Part shown: piece by piece, positions 52,503-63,000 of the stretch
How positions within the stretch are numbered: the stretch's first letter is position 1
Layout: the number at the start of each line of letters is the position of its first letter
Notes under the pieces: generated by a model
Told to the model about the DNA's origin: nothing
The model's input: only the letters and a program-made list of their open reading frames with translations
Databases searched by the model: none
Origin: Scolanthus callimorphus
Lineage: Eukaryota > Cnidaria > Anthozoa > Actiniaria > Edwardsiidae
DNA: 64,000 bases
Direction of reading: 5' to 3'
Assembly (NCBI GenBank): GCA_033964015.1
Contig: CM066923.1
Coordinates: forward strand, 5,321,978 to 5,385,977
Position numbers and translations under genes: made by a program

Positions 52503-53468
52503 CCTTAAGACTTTGATTACCCAAGACAGACCCTAACTTCACATTTTGGTAAGTAGAGCTCAGCAAAACCTTTATTCCGCTCTAATTCCTAAATAATTCT
52601 GGTAATGCTGCAATACCCGGATCCTGGCCTAAAACATTTATTGGCTATGCATTTGATCTTAGTTTTAAGTCTAAAAAAACTAAAAACTTCCCGAGTGTTT
52701 TTCTGTATCGTATCGCTATTATAAGCCATTCACGGATTTATTGCTCACTGGGAGATATCACTAAGAAACATATTCATTTTATAAGGATTTATTTTAACAC
52801 GTCTTGTGACACCAGGATCGCCTAGTATGTTGTACACACTCGTCTGAATATAACACCATTATGTCTATCCTGAAAACGAGAACAGTTGGTCTCGTTTCTT
52901 ATTTTTGGTTTTACGAAAGAATACTCCCTGACAGGCTAGCTGGCCCACTATGTTGAAAGACCGCTATAATTTTCACTCATTGAAATTCACTACTATGTAA
53001 ATTTGAGAAATTCAAGATTTCTTCACGGCGAAGTAAAGGAGGTCTCGATTTAATTACAATTACCAAAAAGAGCTCAGTGCTTATCTTTTAGTATTTTTAT
53101 CTATTACTTTTGTTGGAAGAAATGTTTAAATTGAGATTAAAATTTACCTGGATCACGAGATCTTGTAGTTGAAAATCCCAAAGTCGTATTAAGTTGGGTA
53201 TGATTTGGAAAAGGCTATGTATGACACGAATATGAAAAGAACTAAGCTGGAAAGTAATTAGGGCGGGCCTTACATTGAGGGAAGATATACCGAGATTAAC
53301 GTACGACCTTATCGTCAACCTAAAATCCCTCCTTGGTGAGATGCCCAGCTGACCTGGTTGAAAACACAAAAAATGAACAGAAAAATGTGCCTGGTATCAG
53401 TTTATCTACGATGTGTGATTGCTTGATAATCATTTCGTGATATTTCTTTTAGCACGTGGCCCGGAAAA

Positions 53469-53921
53469 ATGACGACGGATCGCGTAATGTATTCTGCGCA
53501 TTCTCCTCACGCCGAAGTCCAAGACTACAACACAGTACTTCAAGATCAAAACCCTGAATTTCCGTGGTCGCTTTTTGAGAAATCACCAGAGGATAAAGAT
53601 GAAGATTCTGGCCGCGGTGGTAGAAGAACTAAAATGATTGTTCCTCCGACGGTTCGTCGTTATCGCCAGCTTCGACGGAACGCGCGCGAGCGGGAGCGCC
53701 AAGGCCGTCTTAACAACGCGTTCGACGTACTGAGAGGTGTGATTCCCGACTATTTATCAGGCAAAGGCCCGGAGAGGAAACTCACGCAAATTGAGACACT
53801 TAGACTCGCTACTCATTATATCATGGCATTATCCGAAATGCTGGACGACGAGAGTCAGAAAGCTTCAGAATATTGCGAGTGTGGAATGGCCTTCTCCTCA
53901 CGGACGACCCACAATATATAG
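53469..53921 (+). CDS. Atonal-superfamily bHLH transcription factor
   Basis: 150 residues, coding part in one exon. The bHLH domain is at residues about 68-123: basic region [10 protein letters not shown] with the E-box-contacting Glu74 and Arg77, helix 1 [14 protein letters not shown], a slightly long loop ([10 protein letters not shown]), and helix 2 [20 protein letters not shown]. KLxxIETLRLAxxYI is the helix-2 hallmark of the NeuroD/Neurogenin/Atonal group, expected to bind E-boxes (CANNTG) as a dimer with an E-protein. A precise orthologue cannot be named. The N-terminus is acidic and Ser-rich; the C-terminus has CECGM. The start ATG at 53469 is the first in the exon beginning at 53453. 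A 5' UTR intron (52549-53452) separates it from the promoter. Poly(A) signal AATAAA at 54099-54104. Confidence 0.93.
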   Translation: MTTDRVMYSAHSPHAEVQDYNTVLQDQNPEFPWSLFEKSPEDKDEDSGRGGRRTKMIVPPTVRRYRQLRRNARERERQGRLNNAFDVLRGVIPDYLSGKGPERKLTQIETLRLATHYIMALSEMLDDESQKASEYCECGMAFSSRTTHNI

Positions 53922-54098
53922 TAATTAAAATTTGTAAAGAAAGTATTTTTCTATTTAAAAAGTATTTATGGAAGTTTTGGAAAGAAATTCTAGAGGCTTA
54001 ACTCCCTTGCGAATCATATGAACGGCAAACATAGTAAAAACTAAAACACACAAAAGCGTTGAACATTATTGTATATACTACGTATTGTAATAGCCTGA

Positions 54099-54104
54099 AA
54101 TAAA
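54099..54104 (+). terminator. Poly(A) signal of the bHLH gene
   Basis: AATAAA in GAAATAAAGAGTTG, about 180 bp after the stop codon, in an AT-rich 3' UTR. Confidence 0.7.
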
Positions 54105-54119
54105 GAGTTGTCAAAAGTT

Positions 54120-56490
54120 TAAAGAGTGGTACAAAGACTCGTAATTTTAATATTGCAAATTTATTTGTAATTTAATATCAAAACGCCCAGTTTTGCTGAT
54201 TGTCCGATAGTGTCTAGAGTTTTGAAGTCTTTCCAATTAATTTCTCTGCTTGACGCTGGGTCGCCACAAAAGATCTATCTCTTTCAATCCCGTCATTTCT
54301 CAATGAGTTACACAATGCCTATGTTTACAATTCAAACTTCAAGAATGATGTGCTCAAGAGTGTCAGGGATCGAAGCGAAATCTTTTTGTCCAATGTCCAC
54401 AACCTCTGTTCTCTGGTGTGACCCCGGATGAAAGACCCTTCGGTTTTGCTCCGAAGTTCATTCCAGTCAAAAGACTCGAGAGTGGAGTTTAGAAATAGAG
54501 CTAAATATTTTGAAACGTTTTGTCAGAGAACAGAAACAAGGTCCATAGTGGACGTGTGCCGAATAAGGTAAACAAACTCGTTCAAATATACAGGTGGCTC
54601 GTGTTTTTAGACGTGAACAAATCCGGAAATACTTTTGAAAGCGTTGAAGACTTCATTCAAAGCTCAATGCACGACTTGAAGGTGGCTTCAGGAAAAGATA
54701 AAGATCATCACCTTTAATCCGGGATTAACTGGACCTAGTTATTAAGCACATTTATTGACTGACTGGCGGAGCAGCCGGTTTCTACAGGTGGTCTTTTAAC
54801 GGAATGTCGCCTAAACTATTCAACATCCAAGGACGCAAGTGTCGAATATGAAAACCCCATCTCATTCATTTTTAAGTTACATCGTGCGAGAAAAACGATA
54901 ATAGAGTTTGCGGAAAACAAAGAAAAACATTTGAAACATGCAGGTGCCATGTTATTTTGCCCTAGAAATGTTTCTCAATATAATCTGAGCAGTTCTTATT
55001 CTCTGTAATTTGCTAACATCCCCGTGATTTTTACTTAAGCATCAAACTAAATGAAGCTTAAGGAATTACCCGCGCAAGAATAATAATTACAACTACAACT
55101 AATTAGTAAATGTCTTTTTACTTTAAAAAATAGATGAATGACAATATACTTTGAATATCAAAATATTAATTCACGTTGTTGTACTGGAATAAAACATTGT
55201 AATAAGTAATCGGCGTTTGTCGGTATTATTTTCTCTTTTGAAAACGGCATATCATAACGAATGATTGATGGTAATTGGGAATGGGTACATTCAGAGCCTT
55301 CACGATTAGGCCTCAAAGAGACAATGACAAAGGTTTTTCAGCATCTCAGCTTCAATCATTCACTGATTTAATTTTGAGAAAAATATGAGTAGTGAAATTG
55401 CAATGAAAAAGTAAGGGCAACTTGTCGATATATTTTTCTATTTATAAATACTAATAACAGGATCATTGAAGCTTTAAAATATAGGTTCTAAGCTAGTTCT
55501 TTGATTTTCGTTTCAAATCAAAAATCAACAAAAATCTCTTATATACGTCATAGTTTCTCCACAAACTTCAAATACAATCCTCATCAAATTATAGAGGAAA
55601 AAAGCTTTGCTCGACTCCTGCAAAATGATATCTTTTGAATTGGAGAATTGGTCTGAACCATTCAAAACTTTATTCTTGCGTCCCTGCCCAATGTTTTATT
55701 TCGACGCCCTTGTGAGATTTTTTTAAACGAAGTGCCTATATGCCGGTCATTTAGCAACAGGGTTTTTTAAGAATCATTTTTGAAGACTGGGTTTCACTTT
55801 TCACAAAGAAAAGCGCGAGTTCACACGTGGGGTTTGGTTTGGAAAACCACAGCTATTGTGTAGAACTGTAACGCAAATCTTCTTTTTTAAAACTGACTCT
55901 GCCCACAACTTTTTTTAATGCTAAAGCGTCAAAGAGCAATGCCACTTCTTTGGAGCAATGAAAATTAGAAATCACGAAGTGACGTCGTTCCTCTCGGTTT
56001 TGCCGGGAGTCTCAAGATTTTCACTCCTGTCTCCCGGGAAAATTTTCCTAAAAAACATACTTAAATACATATATTTGCTGTTTCTTCCGGTTTGCTTTCG
56101 GGGAACTCATAATAACCCAAGTGTCTTTCGTCTGAAATCCCAGGGTTTCGGCCCCGATTTCGGACTAGTCCTGTGGTTGAAATCCCAGATCATACTGCGC
56201 TTAGGCGGTGGGCTCTGAGATTTCTGCACAGACCGCGTCTAGTCTGCCTGTGATCTCTGACTCTGTTCGGTTATGTTTAATTTTTTTTGTTTAGCATTTT
56301 TCTTACAAATCAGCATGTTTTGGTCTACAAATCTGCAGTGTTCTTTTCAGAACAGTCTTCAAAATCTCTCTTGGTTTTATCTTATACCACGATAGCCTAT
56401 CAACAAGTCTGGCATTAGATTACTTGAAAGTATGAAACTATTACAACAGAAATAAGAGTCGATAACTTACCGATATTGAAACGACGGAAA
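54120..56490. other. AT-rich intergenic DNA, no gene seen
   Basis: Short frames only (for example 54520-54717), without motifs. No clear TIR element. Confidence 0.5.
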
Positions 56491-56688
56491 ATTCAACCTC
56501 GTTCCAGGGTCTTCTCGGTCGTTGTTCAAAATGGCGGTTAGCTCAGAGAAGACCCTGGGGGAGGCTGAGTCACGTGACTATTGTTTGAGGACATGAGAAT
56601 GAGGTTTGTCTCTTCTCTGGGCTAACCGCCATTTTGAAAAACGACCGAGAAGACCTTGGGGACGAGGTTGCGGAAAATTACATTGCTT
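56491..56688. mobile_element. TIR element with ~60-bp arms
   Basis: CAACCTCGTTCCAGGGTCTT and CTCGGTCGTTGTTCAAAATGG on the left are matched inversely by CCATTTTGAAAAACGACCGAG and CTTGGGGACGAGGTTG on the right. Interior includes TCACGTGACTATTG. Confidence 0.8.
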
Positions 56689-56867
56689 GTCCGCCATCTT
56701 TGTTTTACTCGATAAAAGGCCTGAAACCAAAATACGGCCCAGGGAGCCCATGATTTGCCACTAGAGAAGTGGCTAAAGCAACGGGATTGTAAAATTATAA
56801 GTCAACGTGGCAAAATATACATACAATCATTTCACTCGAAAATCGAACAATATTGTATGATCGGAAA

Positions 56868-57069
56868 CATGCTCCCGGCTCGTAACCTCGCGGGGGAGGC
56901 TCTGGTGACAGCCACTGACGCATGCGCGAGATTAACGCTGAGAGAAAGACTTTCACTGAGCGCATACTCCAACGCTCAAAATCAACCAATCAGCGACGGC
57001 CCCCAAATGGATGTCCCCAGAGCATCCCCTGCGGGTGAGACGAGTTGGGGAGCTCTGGGTACGAGAATG
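56868..57069. mobile_element. CATTCTCG...CGAGAATG element, left end damaged
   Basis: Matches the family at 31859-32079 from GCTCCCGGCTCGTAACCTCG to GAGCTCTGGGTACGAGAATG; the first 15 bp of the left TIR are lost. It ends 58 bp upstream of the tRNA gene. Confidence 0.75.
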
Positions 57070-57127
57070 GATCGGAAGCATGCGGATGTGGGCTCAGGAT
57101 GAAATGCCCGTTCTATTTCGACACATC

Positions 57128-57200
57128 GGGGGATTAGCTCAAGTGGTAGAGCGCCCGCTTAGCATGCGGGAGGTACCGGGATCGATACCCGGATTCTCCA
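57128..57200 (+). tRNA. tRNA-Ala (anticodon AGC)
   Basis: 73 nt, all arms pair. Acceptor GGGGGAT / ATTCTCC with the G3-U70 wobble pair that marks alanine tRNAs and discriminator A73. D-arm GCTC/GAGC; anticodon arm CCCGC-TTAGCAT-GCGGG giving AGC. T-arm CCGGG-ATCGATA-CCCGG is slightly atypical (loop begins ATC, not TTC). Box A (TAGCTCAAGTGG) and box B (GGGATCGATACC) overlap the D- and T-arms. Pol III terminator TTTTTT follows at about 57205. No intron. Confidence 0.96.
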
Positions 57201-59276
57201 ATTCCTTTTTTCTTTTCATCATCCTATTTGCCATTGCTGCGACACCCTCGGCGAGTCCCCAAAGGACATTTCCAATTTTCAGTTTCCACTTAATCGACGA
57301 TTTTTTTTCGTCAACTGATGTAGTTCTGTGAAACAAGCGGCCGGACCAGTACAAACGCCGTTCGTGTTGTTCTTCAGTATACTGCAAGGAACGGCTCATA
57401 ACTATAGACAAAATGTAACGGTGTTTACCTCTTGTTGCCACCCAATTCAGATCATGTGATGATTAATTAATTGGGAGCATTTACATACAATTTCTCCTCG
57501 GCCCGTGTAAAGGGATACAGAAGTTTTGGATCCTGGATCGCGGATCCCGAACCATGGATCCCGGATCCCATGCTCTGGATCGCAATCCCTCACTCTGTGT
57601 CTCGCTTTTGAAATATCGACAAAAATGGTTAGTGTCACGCCATACTGGCAATGCACCTGAATGTGATGGCGTTCGACTACCGACAAACACCTTCGGCATG
57701 CCTAAACCTTGTTGATTTCACTAACAAAACACGGGCTGTTATTGGTTCATTTGGCGTCACGTGGTCTTGATCAAATCAAACATTCCCCCGGCGCGGAAAT
57801 GTCGGCCAGAAGTAGAGTTACCCCAACATCTGCCATGTGCCCGCAGAGTTCCTGCCGGAGAACCTGGCTCAACAAAAAAACGTTTACCGAGCCTGTCGAA
57901 TTTCCCATTACACAGCAAGAAAATGGAAAAAGTAAGTATCTTCTTCAATTTCAAGTAATTGATGTCTAGTACTTTCTAGTTCTTTGAGCGTTGCAAGTCT
58001 GAAGAATAACTGTGATTCGGAGATTCAGGACTTTTGATTGACTTAGCCTACGGCGCTTCCCGTGGGTCAGAGAAACGTGCGAGCGAATTTTTGTGATTCA
58101 TTTTGCTTTAACTTCACTATGTTTTTGCTGTGTGTAAACGTTGAAGCGAAAGAATAGTTATTAAACGAGTCCAAGTTGTGAAATCTTCCTTCCATGAGAA
58201 ACTTTGATCAAGATTGCAATACTGTAAATTGCGACATTGCACGTACTGCTCCACTAGGTCTAATCATATGCACAGGGAGCCCAACCAACTGGAGCCTCCG
58301 TGAAAAAAGTCACGTTGCGTTCCGTGCAGTGTCCGTGCGTAAAGGTGTAATTGTACCGTACAGTGCCAAAGCACTTTGATTAGGGATGGACTATTTGATA
58401 TTTGATGAGGAGGGTGGCAAAATTTTTTTGGGTCATTCTCGTCATTTCCCAACTTATGAAAATACAATACCGAGAGTATCACAAACATTGGTAATGGACG
58501 GACAGCCTGACAGGCATCCCTGGCAATCGCTGATGTTCCTGTTATTCCCAAAAATGAGAAAACCAAGATCACTGAGCTAATGATCCGACCTAGCCAGCGT
58601 GCAGCCGGTATGAAAATTACTGCATTATAACAAGCTTGTTCACTCCCCATTTCTTGTATTACAAACATTTCTATTCCGGCTACACCAAGGAGGTTTTATT
58701 GTGAGGTCTCAGTATTCTCTCTGCGCGCAGGCTACAATTGTTCCCGACGGTTATCGTTGAAAACAAAAATGTACAAATCTCTTCATGTTATTTTTAGTTG
58801 CAAATAAATAATATTTGTATTTTCATCTGAGCGTGGGCTCTTTGTTACGTGTGTTTTACAAATTTTACTCCCATGTCATTGACAGCGGTGCATTCCCTAT
58901 AATACTCTATCGTGTATCTTTTCTTTCGGGAGGTGCTCTCGTCAGGCGCCTGAACTCTCCTTCGCGGCTCACGGCTAAGCTTTCCCACGGTGTTGTCGAA
59001 TACTAGAGCATATTTCTTATGACTGTGAAAAGTGCCGCGACAAAGTTCTGCCGTGCCGCGACCGTGACCGTGACCGCGATTTCCGTATCTACAGCAGGCC
59101 AGGTTCCGTGCCGCGCAGACTTTTCAAAGTCATACGAAATCTGCTCTATCTTCCAGCCATGCCTTATAGAGCGGATTTCAGATGACTGTCGTGAGTAGTA
59201 ATTTTTTTATTCAGAACTGGTGTAATCACTTTGCGACTGGTTTCACTGTACATACTAGTTATACAATGCTTTCGTG
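57201..59276. other. Intergenic between tRNA-Ala and COG6
   Basis: Contains a GGATCC-rich minisatellite (about 57526-57592: GGATCCTGGATCGCGGATCC and variants) and a foldback-subrepeat fragment at about 58245-58300. An open frame at 57799-57933 ends at GTAAGTA and could be a first exon but has no recognisable domain. The minus frame at 58264-58668 has a hydrophobic stretch but no identifiable homology. Confidence 0.45.
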
Positions 59277-59392
59277 TGGCATACTGCAGAATATCCCACG
59301 TGTCACTTGTATTTTCTGGTATACACACTTCAGGCGAGTATGAATGCTAAGAAAATACAAATGACAAGTGGGATATTCTGCATTATTATATA
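59277..59392. repeat. Hairpin repeat CATACTGCAGAATATCCCAC
   Basis: GCAGAATATCCCACGTGTCA pairs with TGACAAGTGGGATATTCTGC around a centre near GTATACACACTTC. Related to the stretch at 9770-9880. Confidence 0.7.
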
Positions 59393-59548
59393 GCTCGTAT
59401 TTATTCGATCAAAGCGCGCGCTCTGATTGGTTCTATCATGGTCACGTGGCGGGCTACAATTAAAAAATTGTTGCCCACGCGGGCGACATCGCTAAAGCGA
59501 GAAATTTCGGCGGACTATTTTTACCGTATTTTCTGTTTGCTATATAAT

Positions 59549-59696
59549 AAAACACTTAATGACTGCACCCTCGGGAAACAGCGAGTTTTGTTTTCCCTCG
59601 AATCTCGATGTTTCCCTCGACTTCGTCTCGGGAAACATCGAGATTCTCGGGAAAACAAAACTCGCTGTTTCCCTCGGAAGCAGTCATTAAGTGTAT
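59549..59696. mobile_element. Hairpin element CACTTAATGACTGC
   Basis: Nearly perfect arms of about 65 bp: CACTTAATGACTGCACCCTC with GGGAAACAGCGAGTTTTGTT on the left, the inverse on the right (GAAGCAGTCATTAAGTGT). Confidence 0.85.
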
Positions 59697-59714
59697 AGTA
59701 TGCCACGAGAATTC

Positions 59715-59872
59715 ATTGTATAACTATTTTATACCACGCTACAAATTAAAGGCAACGTTTTACGTAAATGCAGTGCACGATGGGAAGTGGAATACCGCCG
59801 AATATACAACGCCATTCCTGCATTCTGATTGGCTGTATTTTCTGTGGCGTGGTATAAATAGTCACATAAAAT
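59715..59872. mobile_element. TIR element with TATACCACGC ends
   Basis: AACTATTTTATACCACGC at the left and GCGTGGTATAAATAGTC at the right, with ATACCGCCGAATATAC inside. Lies just downstream of the COG6 stop codon. Confidence 0.65.
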
Positions 59873-60073
59873 CCGCCCTGGCTGCGCAAGGTATGCGGCT
59901 TGACTTGACGATTAGTCCTTGTGGAAACACTGCGGTTTTCACGTTCTGGCATTGTGATCGTCATACAAATGACATCTCATTTGATTGTATATTATTCTCC
60001 CATTCCACGAATAACAACAGTTCTCGATTGCCAAGACTGCAACAGTGTTGCCATAGTAACACTCACGCCGTTG

Positions 60074-63000
60074 TCATGTCAGCAATGACGTGACTTGTTC
60101 AGGCGTGCGTGGTACAAGTGTCTGGGGCTCGTTGTAGCTATTTCTGGCGTCCATAATCATGGCGTGAAGAGTGTGGTAGGTTGCGCAAACCGCATCCACT
60201 GCACGTTTGTGAACTGTGTCCCTGAAAAATAAAATTTTGAAATCAGATCGAATGCTTATGAGTTAGCCATGCATCACACGGTGTGCCCTATTATGAGTCT
60301 CGGTCAGGAGTCCATCAACAGGAGTCTCCATCACCTATTGGTGGGCGCCCGAAGCACAGGGAGCCCATCATTAGGAGTCTCCATCACCTATTGGTGGGCG
60401 TCCGAAGCACAGGGAGCCCATCAACAGGAGCCTCCATCACCTATTGGTGGGCGTCCGAAGTACAGGGAGTCCATCACCAGGAGCCTCCATCACCTATTGG
60501 TGGGCGTCCGAAGCACAGGGAGCCCATCAACAGGAGTCTCCATCACCTATTGGTGGGCGTCCGAAGCACAGGGAGCCTATCAACAGGAGTCTCCTTCACC
60601 TATTGGTGGGCGTCCGAAGCACAGGGAGCCCATCAACAGAAGCCTCCATCACCTATTGGTGGGCGCCCGAGGCACAGGGAGCCCATCAACAGGAGCTTCC
60701 AACACTATTGGTGAGCGCCCGAGGCACAGGGGGCCCATCAACAGGAGCCTCCATCACCTATTGGTGAGCGCCCAAAGCACAGGGGGCCCATCAACAGAAG
60801 CCTCCATCACCTATTGGTGGGCGCCCGAGGCACAGGGAGCCCATCAACAGGAGCTTCCAACACTATTGGTGGGCGCCCGGGGCACAGAGGGCCCATCAAC
60901 AGGAGCCTCCATCACCTATTGGTGGGCGTCCGAAGCACATGAGTAGATGAATCTATTTTTAGATTGTAGATTTTGAAACCCGCGAGAATAAGTTGTCATG
61001 GTTACAAATTATGTAAAAAGAAAGATGACTGAAATCAGCGCCGTCATCGCACAGCACGTGTTGAGCCCAACATTCTCACGCTCGAAGGACCAACTTCCAA
61101 TTTAAATTCAAATCCACAATCTAAAAATAGACTCTTCTACTCCTGTGCATATGGCTAGACCTAGTGGAGTAGGGAGGTTCCTGTTGATGGGCTCCTGATT
61201 CTTCTACTCCTGTGCATATGGCTAGACCTAGTGGAGTAGATGGAAGGCTCCTGTTGATGGGCTCCTGATTCTTCTACTCCTGTGTATATGGCTAGACCTA
61301 GTGGAGTAGATGGAGGCTCCTGTTTATGGCTTCATGACTCAGCAGATTCAATTTGACTATAGTATATATAAAGCCAAAAAGATGGATAAGTTTTCTGACT
61401 AGATATTGTTTCTGGCCGACAAAATGGCGGCCAGAAGTCACGCTCTTTGAATAACACGTTACCTTAGTCGTGTAGTTCTAAGCAGTTCACACTGTGGTAT
61501 CCGAAGACTATCGGGGGATGACAAGTATTTATCGAATCTCGCCTGCAAAAATAAAGAAAACATCCTGGTCATCCTGGTCAGCATTTTTAACGAAGGCTAC
61601 GATGCTAAAATTGTCGGGTAAAATGCGTATCAACTTTCAAAGAGAGGCCACGATACTTATATTGTGAAATGATCATCTGGCCCGGGGTTACCTTCGATAT
61701 CATAACTTATCGTAGTGGGTTGTATCTTACCATTGCTTCTTTGCTTACCATTGCTTCTTTGATACTTTGTGCGTCCAGTCCATGAACTGAAGATAACGGA
61801 ACCTAGAAAAAAAGAATCTGGCTTTAGGGAAAAATGCAAGAACAGTATGCCATTGTGAACACATATATCCATTACCGGACGCCAAACTGGAATTGATTAT
61901 CTTACTTGATCTGACGAAGGAAGTGTCGCACAGATCTTTAGAACAACGGCCGATATAGGCCTACTCCGGGTCCCAAGATCGCCGTAATATTGGGCGATCT
62001 TAGGCGATCTTGGGCGATCTTGGGATTTTTTCTATATTTCATGTTGCGATCTTCGGCAATCTTGGGCAATCTAAGGTCTACGGCAAACGCCGAGCTTCAG
62101 TCGCTCTTCTTCTGCCGAACCTTTCCTTTTTCAAAGGATGCCGCTTCATTATACTTTATAATCAAGAAATTTGTTCTGTTTTGTATTGGAACGGCGCGAC
62201 TCTGGCACGGCGTTTGCCGTAGGACTTAGGCGATCTTGGGATTTTTTTCTAACAACAACAACAACAAAATACTTTATTTGTCCTCTGAGATAATTAATTA
62301 CATAGTATTGGAAATAGATTATAGCGGGGAGAACAAAGCTACTTAAAAATAGCAGTCGAGGCTAGTCGAGTTAAGTAGCTAAAAGTCAGACAGATCATAT
62401 CAGGATTAAGTGAAGAGTACTATGAGGACAGAAATAAAAAATAAATAGTCTGTATCACTAACATTATACAACACACTAAAATAACACACGCACACGAAGA
62501 TACAGGGGGCTAGAGAAGAGAAAAGCGCATCAGATATCAAGTATGTATTTAGGATATGGTTTAGTCTTCTTAAAATAATTCCTTCTATGTTTTTTAAAAT
62601 CTTCCTGAATTGAGTTCCATAATTTGGCGCCTACAAAACGAATGTTGAATTTACCATAGTTCGTTCTTACTTTCATGATTCTGCCACTCTAATTGACAAC
62701 ATTTTTTTTATATTCTATATTTCATGTTGCGATCTTGGGCGATCTTGGGAATTTTTCTATTTTTCATGTTGCGATCTTGGGCGATCTTAGGACCCAGAGT
62801 AGGCCTTGATATGCCTTCAGGCGCGGGAATTTTTATTTGGCTCCAAATTAGTACGCGTACCTTTTGATGCTTGTTTTCTTGAAAAACCGAGAAGATCCCA
62901 CCAAGTCCCGAACGCATGAGGATGAAGGAGGCTTGTTCGCTTATTAGAGAATCCACATGGGCATCCGTCTACGAGGAGACAATATCAACACTTCACATTT

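Noticed and set aside
57139..57441. 100-codon minus-strand frame
   Set aside because: It is antisense to the tRNA-Ala gene and its flank, with no domain.
57709..57969. Candidate first exon ending at GTAAGTA (57934)
   Set aside because: Two overlapping frames are equally open and no downstream exon with matching phase could be identified.
58264..58668. 134-codon minus-strand frame with a hydrophobic segment
   Set aside because: Possible exon, but no recognised homology, no convincing acceptor, and it overlaps a fragment of the foldback subrepeat.
60305..60945. Possible CRISPR-like array
   Set aside because: Units are contiguous 53-bp repeats without unique spacers, in a eukaryotic intron.
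60269..60946. 225-codon repeat protein (HHLLVGxRSTGSPS repeats)
   Set aside because: The 53-bp satellite is open in all three frames with the same 53-residue period, as expected for repeat DNA without stops; it also lies in a COG6 intron on the opposite strand.
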